64,000 nucleotides of DNA, taken from Microbacterium cremeum (lineage in GTDB: Bacteria > Actinomycetota > Actinomycetes > Actinomycetales > Microbacteriaceae). Below the pieces are notes generated by a model that searched no databases, was not told the DNA's origin, and saw nothing but the letters and a program-made list of their open reading frames with translations. This document shows positions 27,230 through 35,852 of the stretch, one piece after another (within the stretch, counting starts at the first letter, position 1; the number at the start of each line of letters is the position of its first letter). The stretch lies in NCBI RefSeq assembly GCF_015277855.1, contig NZ_CP063812.1:2232001-2296000 (forward strand). Reading direction: 5' to 3'. The translations under genes were made by a program, and so were the position numbers.

Positions 27230-28114
27230 CTACGTGCTCGTGAACATGTCCACGTACCATCGGCCGACGGACTCGCCGGCGAAGACGCCCGTCCACGCGC
27301 CGAGGATCATCCACGGCCCGAACGGGATGCGGGTCCTGCGTCCGGCGCGACGCAGTGCGATCAGCGCGATGCCGAAGATCCCGCCCCACAGGAATGCCGC
27401 GAACGCCCCCACGGCGAGCGCACCCCAGCCGATCCAGCCCAGGTAGATGCCGATGACGCCGGCGAGCTTGACGTCGCCGCCGCCCATGCCGCCCGGCCGG
27501 ATGAGCCGCAGCAGCGCGTAGAACGCGTACAGCACGGCCATTCCGATGCCGGCGCGAAGCAGCGCGACCCAGTCGCCGGTCAGCCAGGCGGCGATGGTGA
27601 AGAGGATGCCGGCGACGACGTACCCCGGCAGCACGATGCTGTTCGGCAGCCGGTGCGTGTCGATGTCGATCAGCGTCAGCACGATGCTGACGGCGGCGAG
27701 GTACAGGAACGCGACGATGACGAGCCCCAGCGCCCATGCGTCCGCTCCCGCGAGCCCCTCGGTCGTTGAGCGACCGAGCGCCAGCGAGGGAGACGAAACG
27801 CCCCCAACCACCGGGTACACCGCGATCCCCCACCATGTCACCACCGCGAATGCGACGCCGGTCACCGCTTCGACGATCGGATACCGCGGCGAGATCGGCG
27901 CCTTGCAGTTCGCGCACTTGCCGCCGAGGGCGATCCACGACACCACCGGTACGTTCTGCCACGGCTTGATCCGCGCGTCGCAGTGCGGGCACCGGCTCTC
28001 GCGCATCAGCGAGATGCCTGCGGGCACGCGGTACGCGACGACATTGAGGAACGATCCGATGAGGAGTCCGAGAACGCCGGCGACGACGACGAGGAAGACG
28101 GCGAGTGAGGTCAT
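27230..28114 (-). CDS. pilD: Prepilin peptidase with an in-frame repeat insertion
   Basis: A 294-aa polytopic membrane protease and methylase. The zinc pair CPHCDARIKPWQNVPVVSWI...CANC is present, and the aspartates are in LIDIDTHRLPN and GGMGGGDVKLAG. About eight hydrophobic segments follow the loop. The segment SSPSLALGRSTTEG (encoded by 27761-27802) is a copy of the dispersed DNA repeat inserted in frame in a loop between the zinc domain and the next membrane helix, a region that is normally short. ATG 28114; its GGAGAGG ribosome site overlaps the PilX stop codon. It processes the pilins downstream. Confidence 0.92.
   Translation of the reverse strand: MTSLAVFLVVVAGVLGLLIGSFLNVVAYRVPAGISLMRESRCPHCDARIKPWQNVPVVSWIALGGKCANCKAPISPRYPIVEAVTGVAFAVVTWWGIAVYPVVGGVSSPSLALGRSTTEGLAGADAWALGLVIVAFLYLAAVSIVLTLIDIDTHRLPNSIVLPGYVVAGILFTIAAWLTGDWVALLRAGIGMAVLYAFYALLRLIRPGGMGGGDVKLAGVIGIYLGWIGWGALAVGAFAAFLWGGIFGIALIALRRAGRRTRIPFGPWMILGAWTGVFAGESVGRWYVDMFTST
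27761..27802. repeat. Dispersed repeat arm inside pilD
   Basis: A 42-bp arm GGTCGTTGAGCG...GAGACGAAACGCC with a divergent inner part (ACCGAGCGCCAGCGAGG) lies within the prepilin peptidase reading frame and adds 14 codons without disrupting it. Confidence 0.88.
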
Positions 28115-28117
28115 GCG

Positions 28118-29758
28118 CTACCTCTCCGTCTGGTACACGAGACCGTCGAGCCGTGTGATCGTGTTCGTCGGATCGAAGATCCCGCCAGGGCCCTTGATGC
28201 CGCAACTGATGGTCGGAAGGGTCGGCACCCACGACATCGGGACGCACGTGAAGGTACCGCCGTTGAGGTGCAGACCGTCGCTTCCCATGTAGAGCTGACC
28301 AGACATCGTCAACGACATCGTGCTGCCGATTCCGCACGCGCTGTAGATCAAAGTCCGCACGTTGTTCGTACCGCTCGCGGTGAACTTGTCGAGGCTGCTG
28401 CTTCCGCAGACAGGGGGGCGCCCGTCGCTGCCGTTCGGGTCAAGATGGACGATAAGCAATTGCGGTCCCGTTTCCAGGGTCGTGGCGCCCGGGCGTGAGA
28501 TGGTCCCCGTGAGCTCGAGGTCCATCTTCTCGTTTGCGGGGACGAGGATCACCACGTCACGTGCAACGGTCACGTTCCCTGGGTTGACTTTGATGCCGCT
28601 TCCACCTGCGTGGCACCCAGTCATGTCGATGACAGCTCGGGTTCCGGGAGCGCTGAGGATCGTCTGAAGCTGAGCGGTCGAGCACACGGTGCCAGGCGTC
28701 GGCGCATAGACCGGCAACGCACTCGAACTCCAGGTCGTTGTCGCCGTCAGTTCGATCCAACTCGTGGCGGTGTAGACCTGCTCCAGCGTCGGCGAGATGA
28801 CGGGTGCGGAGGCGTTGTCATCGACGGGCACAGCGGCGGGTGGCGTCGCGCCATTGGTCCACTTGCTCGAATCGTGGTCGATCATGTCACCGGGAGTCTT
28901 GAATGATCCCTTCACAACACCGGAGCCGGTCTTCGTGTCGATGTTCCCCGCGGCGTAGACATCGCCGCCGACCTCGACGCCGTTCGCGTTGAGCTTGATC
29001 ATTCCTTCCACCGAAATGAGGTCCCCGCCCACCTTAAGCTGCTTGTTCGCAACGCTGATGGCGTCACGAACATAGACACTTCCCGTCACAATGCACGTAT
29101 CGGTGATGGTGAGCTTGCCCCGCAACACCCAGAGGTCACCCTGGACGCCACCAGATGCTCCGTTGTTGCACTCGTAGTCGCCTTGGCGGATGACGAGGTC
29201 ACCCGTGTACGTGGACTTCGTCGCTGTGAACTCGCCCTCGAAGAAGGCAACAGTCCCAGACGGGGTCGTAGAGGGTCCGAAATACCACTCGTAGTACGCC
29301 TCGATCGTCGTCTTCGCGGTCGGAACCTGCCACCCAGTGGACTCGATCTTCACCCACTTCGTGGCGTTGGTCGGGCACGCGGTGGTCCAGTCAGTGGTGC
29401 TCAACGTTTGAGGGGATGCCGTGTCTTGGCTCGTCGTGAAGATCGTGTACTCGAAGCTCGGCGCCGTTCCGCTCGCGGTCATAGCAGGCGGATCCGAAGC
29501 ACAATCGACGCCGTTCTCGCCGATCTTCGATCGGATGGAGCCCACCGCGACGTCACGCCCCGACTCGGCGGCGATGAACGCCTCGGTGCGGTCCTTGTTG
29601 TCTTGGTTCGCGGAGATCGTGAACATCACCGACGCGGCGATCGTCGCCGCGATGATGAATCCGACGAACATCACGACGACAACGGTCACGAGGACGGCAC
29701 CGGAGTCGTCCCGGGCCGTGCGACGGCGCGCCTGTGAGACCAGCCTGGCTACCAGCAT
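28118..29758 (-). CDS. PilX-like pilus protein with repeat-rich C-terminus
   Basis: A 546-aa protein. The N-terminus RTARDDSGAVLVTVVVVMFV is a PilX/class-III-like membrane segment without the usual Glu5. Residues about 30-190 are an extracellular region. The middle has beta-helix repeats like bactofilins: WVLRGKLTITDTCIVTGSVY, LISVEGMIKLNANGVEVGGD and VYAAGNIDTKTGSGVVKGSF. The C-terminus is rich in paired cysteines. Base use differs from neighbours: I count 31 G/C in the 60 bases 29041-29100. The ATG at 29758 overlaps the pilW stop by 10 nt. This is the most variable-looking gene of the locus and a candidate tip adhesin or minor pilin; assigning it to PilX is uncertain. Confidence 0.65.
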   Translation of the reverse strand: MLVARLVSQARRRTARDDSGAVLVTVVVVMFVGFIIAATIAASVMFTISANQDNKDRTEAFIAAESGRDVAVGSIRSKIGENGVDCASDPPAMTASGTAPSFEYTIFTTSQDTASPQTLSTTDWTTACPTNATKWVKIESTGWQVPTAKTTIEAYYEWYFGPSTTPSGTVAFFEGEFTATKSTYTGDLVIRQGDYECNNGASGGVQGDLWVLRGKLTITDTCIVTGSVYVRDAISVANKQLKVGGDLISVEGMIKLNANGVEVGGDVYAAGNIDTKTGSGVVKGSFKTPGDMIDHDSSKWTNGATPPAAVPVDDNASAPVISPTLEQVYTATSWIELTATTTWSSSALPVYAPTPGTVCSTAQLQTILSAPGTRAVIDMTGCHAGGSGIKVNPGNVTVARDVVILVPANEKMDLELTGTISRPGATTLETGPQLLIVHLDPNGSDGRPPVCGSSSLDKFTASGTNNVRTLIYSACGIGSTMSLTMSGQLYMGSDGLHLNGGTFTCVPMSWVPTLPTISCGIKGPGGIFDPTNTITRLDGLVYQTER

Positions 29759-30291
29759 CCGTCTGTGCCCTTCGTGTCGTCTCCCGATCGTGGGCGGATG
29801 TCGCCGGTGAAGCTGACCGGCGAAGCGTCGGTCTCGATCTGGAATGTGTAGGTCAGGGTGCCGCCCGCCGACTCCGCGAAATAGGCGGTGGCGCCCTGCT
29901 TCGCGATCCCGGTCTTCCACGGCGAGAACGCCGGAAGAGCGGTGGCGTCGGTCGCCAGCAGCACGCTGCCGTAGTCGGGTGCGGAGCCCTCGGTCAGCTG
30001 GAACGCCTGGCACCGGAGGCTGCCGGCGAGAGAGGTGCGGACGTGCAGTACGTCGCCCGTTCCGCTCACCTCGAAGTAGAGGGCGTTGCGCATCGCGCGC
30101 TCGATCATCGAGGCGACGACCTGGCCCCGGTTGGTGGCCTCCGTCGTGCTGACGACCTGCTCCTGCGCACGCCACGAGTTGATGAAGATCATCCCCATGG
30201 CGACGATGACGATGCCGCTCACGACGACGGCGACGATGAGCTCGAGGAGCCCGAGCCCACTGTCGTCGTCGCGCGTCATTGATGCGGTCAT
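29749..30291 (-). CDS. PilW-like minor pilin
   Basis: A 180-aa pilin-like protein. DDSGLGLLELIVAVVVSGIV is a class-III signal with cleavage expected before LGLLE, keeping Glu5. A helical stalk and a cysteine pair follow (LRCQAFQLTEG; DGCW at the end). ATG 30291 overlaps the pilV stop (ATGA). It probably forms part of the priming complex with the two adjacent pilin-like genes. Substrate of the pilD product. Confidence 0.8.
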   Translation of the reverse strand: MTASMTRDDDSGLGLLELIVAVVVSGIVIVAMGMIFINSWRAQEQVVSTTEATNRGQVVASMIERAMRNALYFEVSGTGDVLHVRTSLAGSLRCQAFQLTEGSAPDYGSVLLATDATALPAFSPWKTGIAKQGATAYFAESAGGTLTYTFQIETDASPVSFTGDIRPRSGDDTKGTDGCW

Positions 30292-30668
30292 GGGATGTAG
30301 ATCAATGCCGTCGTGGAGGCGAGGGTGCGGCCGTCGCCTTCGATCTTGAGCTCGAGAGTCGCCGTGAACCCGCTGGCGCAGCCCGACACGGTCGTACCGG
30401 CGGTGCTCATGGATACGCCTCGGCCGTCCGACACCGCCGGCAACGCCGCGATCGAGCCGAGGTAGGAGCACGAGGCGTTCTCGCGCGCGTCGTCGACGAT
30501 CGAGTGCATGTACCGCGTCGCCGTCGCAGTCGACGACTGCTGGGATGCCAGCATGATCCCCTGCCAGAGCGCAGGAAGCAGCGCCACCGCGATGACCCCC
30601 AGCAGGAACATCGCGATGACGACCTCGACGAGGCTGAACCCGGATGATTCCGAGTCGTATCCCCTCAT
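30288..30668 (-). CDS. PilV-like minor pilin
   Basis: A 126-aa protein with the prepilin signature SSGFSLVEVVIAMFLLGVIA, cleaved after Gly and carrying Glu5. Two central cysteines (ENASCSYLG and SGCASGF) could form a disulfide. It starts a translationally coupled pilV-W-X-D run. A stem-loop at 30714-30751 separates it from the major pilin upstream, so its expression is probably lower than pilA. Confidence 0.8.
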   Translation of the reverse strand: MRGYDSESSGFSLVEVVIAMFLLGVIAVALLPALWQGIMLASQQSSTATATRYMHSIVDDARENASCSYLGSIAALPAVSDGRGVSMSTAGTTVSGCASGFTATLELKIEGDGRTLASTTALIYIP

Positions 30669-30713
30669 CCGCGCACCTCCCCAAGTGGCAGACTTCCCCA
30701 GCGATCGTCATGA

Positions 30714-30751
30714 CACCAGAGCCCGAGGAGACTGGCCCCTCGGGCCTGGTG
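30714..30751 (-). terminator. Stem-loop between pilA and the minor-pilin genes
   Basis: CACCAG-A-GCCCGAGG pairs with CCTCGGGC-CTGGTG, 14 bp with one bulged A and a 9-nt loop. It begins 11 bp after the pilA stop. Without a T run it may act as an attenuator or mRNA-stability element that favours pilA. Confidence 0.7.
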
Positions 30752-30761
30752 CATGAACCGA

Positions 30762-31169
30762 CTAGCAGCCAGGGCCGGTCGGGATCGTCGCTGCGTCTGC
30801 AGCGGCGATGGTCCATGCAGGGTTACTGGCCGTGGCACAGATGCCGTCGATGGTCGACGGAGCGACAGGAGTGAGCGAAACCGCGATTCCGTCATCACCA
30901 GCCGACAGTGCGGCGGCGTCGGGGTCGCCAGCAGGGACCTGCGCGAGCGCAGCGGCAGCGGCCGTCGCGCCGTTCGCCGCAGCAGCCTTGAGCGCGTTCA
31001 GCTGCGCCTGGTACTGGATGTTGGCGAACAGCGGGATCGCGATCGCGACCAGGATGCCCAGAATCACGACGACGATGATGAGCTCGATGAGCGAGAAGCC
31101 GCCCTCGCGGCCCTCCTCCTCGCGGCGGATCTTCTCTGCCTCGAGGTAGTTCTTGATAGTTGCACGCAT
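30762..31169 (-). CDS. pilA: Major type IV pilin
   Basis: A 135-aa protein. The long leader ends GREGG and is followed by FSLIELIIVVVILGILVAIA, a perfect class-III prepilin helix with Glu5, then the coiled-coil stalk PLFANIQYQAQLNALKAAAA. The small globular part has a Cys pair (DGICATASN and GPGC at the end), the typical D-region disulfide. ATG 31169 follows GGGGAG. It heads the operon, and its long leader (about 380 bp to the next gene) suggests a promoter there. Confidence 0.93.
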   Translation of the reverse strand: MRATIKNYLEAEKIRREEEGREGGFSLIELIIVVVILGILVAIAIPLFANIQYQAQLNALKAAAANGATAAAAALAQVPAGDPDAAALSAGDDGIAVSLTPVAPSTIDGICATASNPAWTIAAADAATIPTGPGC

Positions 31170-31548
31170 GGCGCGATCTCCCCAGTGTGTGAGTTGCAAG
31201 GTCAACTCCGACCGCCCGGCACCCCACGTGCCGATCGCGATGATCCCCAGTATCGAAAATCCCAGTCCTGTCGGAGCTGGGTTCGAGATGCACGCGCATG
31301 CGTGAATCCCCTCCCAGGCATGAGCATGGCGTGTCGGCGGTGCATGCGTCAATGCGAATGCATGAAGTGTTTGCTCAGGAAATGCTCAAGCACCTGGGCG
31401 CACCTTCTCGTGGCTGCACGTTCGTGGGCGTCGGAAGCGGCCTCCTGGGCGGTCGGTCGCAACCCGCGGGTCTTTGCGGCGGTTGTGGACATCGCCCCCT
31501 CGTTCGCTGCTTTGATCGAATGTCGGAGGTTGTTCCTACTATAAAGAT
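31170..31548 (-). promoter_or_regulatory. Palindrome-rich region upstream of pilA
   Basis: The gap holds several GCATGC and TGCATG palindromes (31297-31303, 31342-31366) in overlapping arrangements; ATGCATTCGCATTGACGC (reverse strand) is an example. On the minus strand several GGGGAT/GGGGAG stretches precede pilA. The gap must contain the pilA promoter; I cannot fix its -35/-10 pair with confidence. The HNH gene promoter (TACTAT) lies at its right edge. Confidence 0.5.
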
Positions 31549-32928
31549 ATGTACTTTTCATCGACGCACAGCACCGAGGAGCCGTGGGTCACCGCCGACC
31601 CCGACCGCTTCGTCGACGCGCGAGACATCCTCGAGCCGGGTGAGTTCCCGCCGGAAGTAACGGTCGCCGAGCTCGAGGCGAGCGGGGCGGCGCACGCGGC
31701 CGCGCTCAACGCGCTGGAGGGCGCGACGGTGCAGGCGCGAATGCTCGTCGCCGACCTGTACGCGGGTATCGCGCAGGTGTTGACGGATGCCGCGGCCTGC
31801 CCCGACCCGTGGGTCGGGGCCGATCCCACCACCGATCCGGCGTGGCAGGATCCGCGGGGTCTGCCGGTCGCAGCCGTTCGTGCGGAGCGGCGCACCATCG
31901 CGGTGCGCGCCGCCACGCTCGACCTCGCCGTGCGGTTGGGGATGTCGGAGCTGATGATCCGCGCCCGCGCCGCCCACGCCGATCTGCTTCGGGAGCGGTG
32001 CCCGCGGGTGTGGGCGGCGTTCCGGTCCGGCCAGGTCAGCGAGCAGAACGCCACCACCGCCGCGCAGCAGGCGGGCACCCTTCCCGACGACCCCGAGACG
32101 TGGGGACGGTTCGACGACGCCGTCGAGGCCGGCGCGAAGACGCTCCCGCCGGGCAAGTTCCGGTTGCGGGCGCGGGTGGCCCGAGAACGCGCGCACCCCG
32201 AATCGATCGAGGTCCGCCATGAGCGCGCCGCGGCCGACCGCGACGTGACCATCCAGGGCGAGCATGACGGCATGGCCACGCTCTCGTTCTACGGTCCCGC
32301 CGCCGCCGTGCACGCGGCCCACGCCCGCATCGACGCTCAGGCACGACACCTCCGCGCGCAGCCGGAGGAGGACCGCACTCTCGGCCAGCTGCGCGCCGAC
32401 ACCTTCGCGGACCTGATGGCCAACGGCGAGACCACCGCATCCGGGCCGCGCGCGGGCCACCCCTCGGTGGCGATCACCGTCCCCGTGATGACACTCCTCG
32501 GCCACGACGACGAACCCGCCACCCTCGAAGGCTACGGTCCGATCGACACCGACACCGCGCGACGCCTCGCCGGCGATGCGAGCAGCTGGGTGCGGATCCT
32601 CACCCATCCGATCACCGGCACCGTGCTCGACGTCGATCGCACCACCTACCGCGTCCCGAAAGCTCTCCGACGCTGGCTCGGCGTGCGAGACCCGGTCTGC
32701 ATCACGCCCGGCTGCACCCGCCTCGCCCGCGACTGCGACATCGATCACCGCCTCGACTGGCAGTACGGCGGCGCCACCTCCGCCGACAACACCGCCCCGC
32801 TCTGCGAACCCCACCACATCCTCAAGACCAAGAGCAACTGGCGGCTCTACCGCGACGACGCGACCGGCGCGACCTGGTGGGTGACCCCCACCGCACTCAC
32901 TGTGCCGACCGATCCTCCGCCCTGGTGA
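31549..32928 (+). CDS. HNH endonuclease-type protein with DUF222 domain (13E12-like)
   Basis: A 459-aa protein. A long helical DUF222 region (LNALEGATVQARMLVADLYA and AWQDPRGLPVAAVRAERRTI) precedes a C-terminal HNH fold: CITPGCTRLARDCDIDHRLD, WQYGGATSADNTAPLCEPHH. The Cys pairs bind zinc and the His residues bind metal. Actinobacteria often carry many copies (mycobacterial 13E12 family), some linked to mobile DNA. ATG 31549 follows TACTAT by 6 nt. No repeats directly flank the gene ends other than the arm at 32982. Confidence 0.9.
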   Translation: MYFSSTHSTEEPWVTADPDRFVDARDILEPGEFPPEVTVAELEASGAAHAAALNALEGATVQARMLVADLYAGIAQVLTDAAACPDPWVGADPTTDPAWQDPRGLPVAAVRAERRTIAVRAATLDLAVRLGMSELMIRARAAHADLLRERCPRVWAAFRSGQVSEQNATTAAQQAGTLPDDPETWGRFDDAVEAGAKTLPPGKFRLRARVARERAHPESIEVRHERAAADRDVTIQGEHDGMATLSFYGPAAAVHAAHARIDAQARHLRAQPEEDRTLGQLRADTFADLMANGETTASGPRAGHPSVAITVPVMTLLGHDDEPATLEGYGPIDTDTARRLAGDASSWVRILTHPITGTVLDVDRTTYRVPKALRRWLGVRDPVCITPGCTRLARDCDIDHRLDWQYGGATSADNTAPLCEPHHILKTKSNWRLYRDDATGATWWVTPTALTVPTDPPPW

Positions 32929-32981
32929 TCCCGCACCTCGACACCTGAGAGTCGACACCCATCGACGAAGCGGCGAGCTCC

Positions 32982-33024
32982 GCGTTTCGTCTCGGGCGCC
33001 AGAGCGCCCTTCGCTCAACGACCG
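32982..33024. repeat. Dispersed type-B repeat arm
   Basis: GCGTTTCGTCTCGGGCGCCA...CAACGACCG with an inner GGGCGC-CAGA-GCGCCC hairpin. It lies between two convergent genes, next to the terminator at 33028. Confidence 0.88.
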
Positions 33025-33027
33025 AAA

Positions 33028-33063
33028 CCGGCCGGACGTCGAGGCGATTCGACGTCCGGCCGG
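33028..33063 (-). terminator. Terminator of the surface-protein gene
   Basis: A perfect 15-bp stem (33028-33042 with 33049-33063), 6-nt loop, followed on the minus strand by TTTCGG. It lies 10 bp after the stop codon. Confidence 0.85.
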
Positions 33064-33072
33064 CCGGTCCGG

Positions 33073-35292
33073 TCAGTCCGTCGGGATGCCTGCCCGGCGC
33101 CGACGCTGCAGCAGCAGGAGTCCTGCCCCCAGCATCAGCGCGGCGACTCCCGCGAACATCGGTGCGAGCGGCATCTCCGAGCCGGTGGCGGCGAGCGGAG
33201 TCACCGACCCGGGCGCCGGACGCATCACCGTGACCGACACCGTGTCGTCATCGCACCCGACCAGCTCACCGCCGGAGTCCGCAGAGCCCCAGCAGATCTC
33301 GGCCGTGTTGTCGATCGTGCCGGCAGCGACATCCGCCGCCGTCGTCACCGACAGCACGATCGCCGGCGCGGTCTCGCCCATCATGAGCGGGCCGAACAGC
33401 GTGCACTCGAGCGTTCCGCCGAATCCCGCGGCATCGGTCCCCGTCACTGCACAGTCCTGCCAGCGCGGGAACGCGGCACCGTCGGTCGTGACCGAGTCGA
33501 CCCGCAGGCTCGCCGGGATGACGTCGGTGATCACGACGGGATCCGCGACCGAGTCCACGCTGATGTTCGATCCCACCAGCGTGTAGTCGAAGCCCTCACC
33601 CGGGGCGACCGACGTCTTCGACGCCGTCTTCTCGATGAGCATCGCTGCCGATCTCGGCATCGCGCAGTTCTCGGTCTGCGGCGGGTACGTCACCTCGACG
33701 ACCACGGTCGGGTTGACCTCGAAGGTCACCGTCGAGTCCAGTCGCCAGGGGTACGTCGGGTAGGACGTGTCGAGCACCCTGCCGTTGTAGACCAGCGAGG
33801 GATCCACCGCGAGCGTGCCGTCCGGGTTGTAGTCCGCCTCCGTGAGGAGACGGTACCCCGGCCACTCGATGCTGTTTCCGTTGCCGGCGAACGCGGCACC
33901 CGGCCACACGATCGAACCCGAGTCGCCCGACGCGAGCACGCGCTGCACCTCGGCTGGATCAGCCGGACCCGTGGTCGGCGCCCACGTCATCGTGATCGGC
34001 ATCCCCGCGAGGCTGCCGCTGGTCTGCACGGCGTAGTGCAGGTACGGCGCATCGGCGACGCACTCCACGAACACGTCGACCAGCAGTTCGTCGCGCGGCA
34101 CGGTGTCGGTGTCGCAGTCGTTGCCCGGGAAGATGTCTCCCGGAACGTCGACGCACGCCGTGTTGACGATGTCGCCCTCGAACTCCCCGATCGGACCCGG
34201 CTCAGGAGCAGGCTCGACCTGCACCTGCACCACGATCTCTGCCGACGCGCCCGGGGCGAGTGCCACGCCCGACACGGTGACCTGGTTGCCGCTCGACTCA
34301 TCGAGCCACCCAAGGGGCACCGTCACGCCGAGCACCGTCAGCGAGTCGGGAACCGTGTCTGACACGACCCCGTCGGTGAAGGCCTGCGTGCCGACGTTGG
34401 TCACGGTCAGCGTGTACGAGAAGACCTGCCCGTACTCCACCGCGCCGTCCGGAATGGTGGAGTGCGTCTTCTCGATCGCGACGTCGCGGATCGGCTCGGC
34501 GCACTGCGGCGGGTCGCCGATGATCGCCTCGAACTCGGCCTGCGTCACGATCACCGCGTTGGTCGCGGTCTCGGGCTCGGCGTCCGGGCATTCGGCGACG
34601 TACGCGACGGAGTAGTGCGAGATCTCCTTGCCCGACGGATGGCTGATCGTCACCGACGTCACGGGCGGGTTCAGCACGACGTACACCGGGCCTTCACCCT
34701 GCTCGATCGATCCCGCCTTCACGCAGTACCCGTAGATGAGCATGCCGGGCGGCGCCGTGATCTCCCACGACGTCTGCTTGCCCACCGTCGTCTCGTGCCC
34801 GGTGTGGAGGTCGGCGCAGACCTGGTCGTTGTCATCGGCGGCGGCGAGCGCCATCACCTCATCGACCGCGTCGGCGTCGTCCGGAGCCTCAGCAGGCCCA
34901 GCAGCGTCCGCCGCATTCTCCTCGGCCGATGCCGGCGGCGCCACCTCGGCGGGCGGCTCGGCGGGCGGCCCGGCGGGCTGCTCGGCCGCGGGGGCCGGAT
35001 CGACCACCGCTGGTTCCTCCACCGCCGCGGGCGGTTCTTCGACCGCAGGCTCCTCGACCGGCGGCGCCGGTTCCGGGGCGACGGATGCCTCGGCCACGAC
35101 CGCGTCGGTCGTGCCGGTGGCGGGTTCCTCCGCCGACGCGAACGACGCTCCCGAGAGTACGAGCGCGGTCACGACCGCGAGCACCGTCCCCGAGCGCACC
35201 GCGGCCCGCGCACCACGGCGCGGACCTTCATCGGCGTTCCCCCCGATACAGGCGCGATCGCGCCCACCCAGAATTGCACGCATGCGAAGCAT
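33073..35292 (-). CDS. LAATG-anchored surface protein with DUF11-like repeats
   Basis: A 739-aa exported protein. The signal peptide lies near residues 30-60 (GTVLAVVTALVLSGASFASA). A Glu/Pro/Ala-rich stretch of about 100 residues follows. Two DUF11-type beta-sandwich repeats are visible (IEKTHSTIPDGAVEYGQVFS and IEKTASKTSVAPGEGFDYTL), separated by a region with extra cysteines. The C-terminus is LAATGSEMPLAPMF, a membrane segment and RRRRAG: an LAXTG signal of class-E sortases, which sort proteins in high-G+C actinobacteria. ATG 35292 has GGGGAGGGG 7 nt upstream. No sortase gene lies in the window. It is probably an adhesin or structural wall protein. Confidence 0.85.
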   Translation of the reverse strand: MLRMRAILGGRDRACIGGNADEGPRRGARAAVRSGTVLAVVTALVLSGASFASAEEPATGTTDAVVAEASVAPEPAPPVEEPAVEEPPAAVEEPAVVDPAPAAEQPAGPPAEPPAEVAPPASAEENAADAAGPAEAPDDADAVDEVMALAAADDNDQVCADLHTGHETTVGKQTSWEITAPPGMLIYGYCVKAGSIEQGEGPVYVVLNPPVTSVTISHPSGKEISHYSVAYVAECPDAEPETATNAVIVTQAEFEAIIGDPPQCAEPIRDVAIEKTHSTIPDGAVEYGQVFSYTLTVTNVGTQAFTDGVVSDTVPDSLTVLGVTVPLGWLDESSGNQVTVSGVALAPGASAEIVVQVQVEPAPEPGPIGEFEGDIVNTACVDVPGDIFPGNDCDTDTVPRDELLVDVFVECVADAPYLHYAVQTSGSLAGMPITMTWAPTTGPADPAEVQRVLASGDSGSIVWPGAAFAGNGNSIEWPGYRLLTEADYNPDGTLAVDPSLVYNGRVLDTSYPTYPWRLDSTVTFEVNPTVVVEVTYPPQTENCAMPRSAAMLIEKTASKTSVAPGEGFDYTLVGSNISVDSVADPVVITDVIPASLRVDSVTTDGAAFPRWQDCAVTGTDAAGFGGTLECTLFGPLMMGETAPAIVLSVTTAADVAAGTIDNTAEICWGSADSGGELVGCDDDTVSVTVMRPAPGSVTPLAATGSEMPLAPMFAGVAALMLGAGLLLLQRRRRAGIPTD

Positions 35293-35503
35293 GACTGATC
35301 CCCTCCCCAGAGACCGCCCGCGTCCGCGTGCTTGGCGCACGCGGTTCCCAGCGCGGGCGACCCTTCCCAGTACCGGAGATTCTCCGCCTGCTCGTGATAC
35401 ATATCAAGACACCGGCCCACGTCGCGCGAGGAGACGTCCGGCGCCGCCAACCGGACAACCCTGCCGCAAGCCCGCGGCAGCCCCGTGACGGGTCCGCCCT
35501 CCG

Positions 35504-35803
35504 TCAGGCGTCGAGCACGTGCAGCCGCACCGTCACCGGGCCGCCGTCGACGAGGCCCTCGGCATCCCGCACCGCCTTCTTCAGCGGCAGCACGTACGAC
35601 CCGCTCTTCGAGTCGGGGAAGATCGACGTCGTCCACTCCGACCCGCCGATACGGGCGCGCACGCGCACCGACCCGAAGCCCCGTGCGGGCCGCGGGACCT
35701 CTCGGATGTCGTCGCTCAGCTCGGGCGGCACCGCGGTGAAGAACCACGATGAGTCCTCCCGCGCGTCCCACCGGAACACGTCGGACTCGAACTCGATGAT
35801 CAC
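35504..35803 (-). CDS. DUF1905-domain protein
   Basis: A 99-aa single-domain beta-barrel-like protein: IIEFESDVFRWDAREDSSWF, RARIGGSEWTTSIFPDSKSG and YVLPLKKAVRDAEGL match DUF1905. The function is unknown; some members are fused to YdeI-like domains. The GTG at 35803 follows TAGGGT by 7 nt, giving a leaderless start. Single gene between the surface protein and an SRPBCC gene. Confidence 0.82.
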   Translation of the reverse strand: MIIEFESDVFRWDAREDSSWFFTAVPPELSDDIREVPRPARGFGSVRVRARIGGSEWTTSIFPDSKSGSYVLPLKKAVRDAEGLVDGGPVTVRLHVLDA

Positions 35804-35852
35804 GGCGTCGACCCTACCGCCGCGACACGACACCGGCCCCGCGCTGCCGCGA

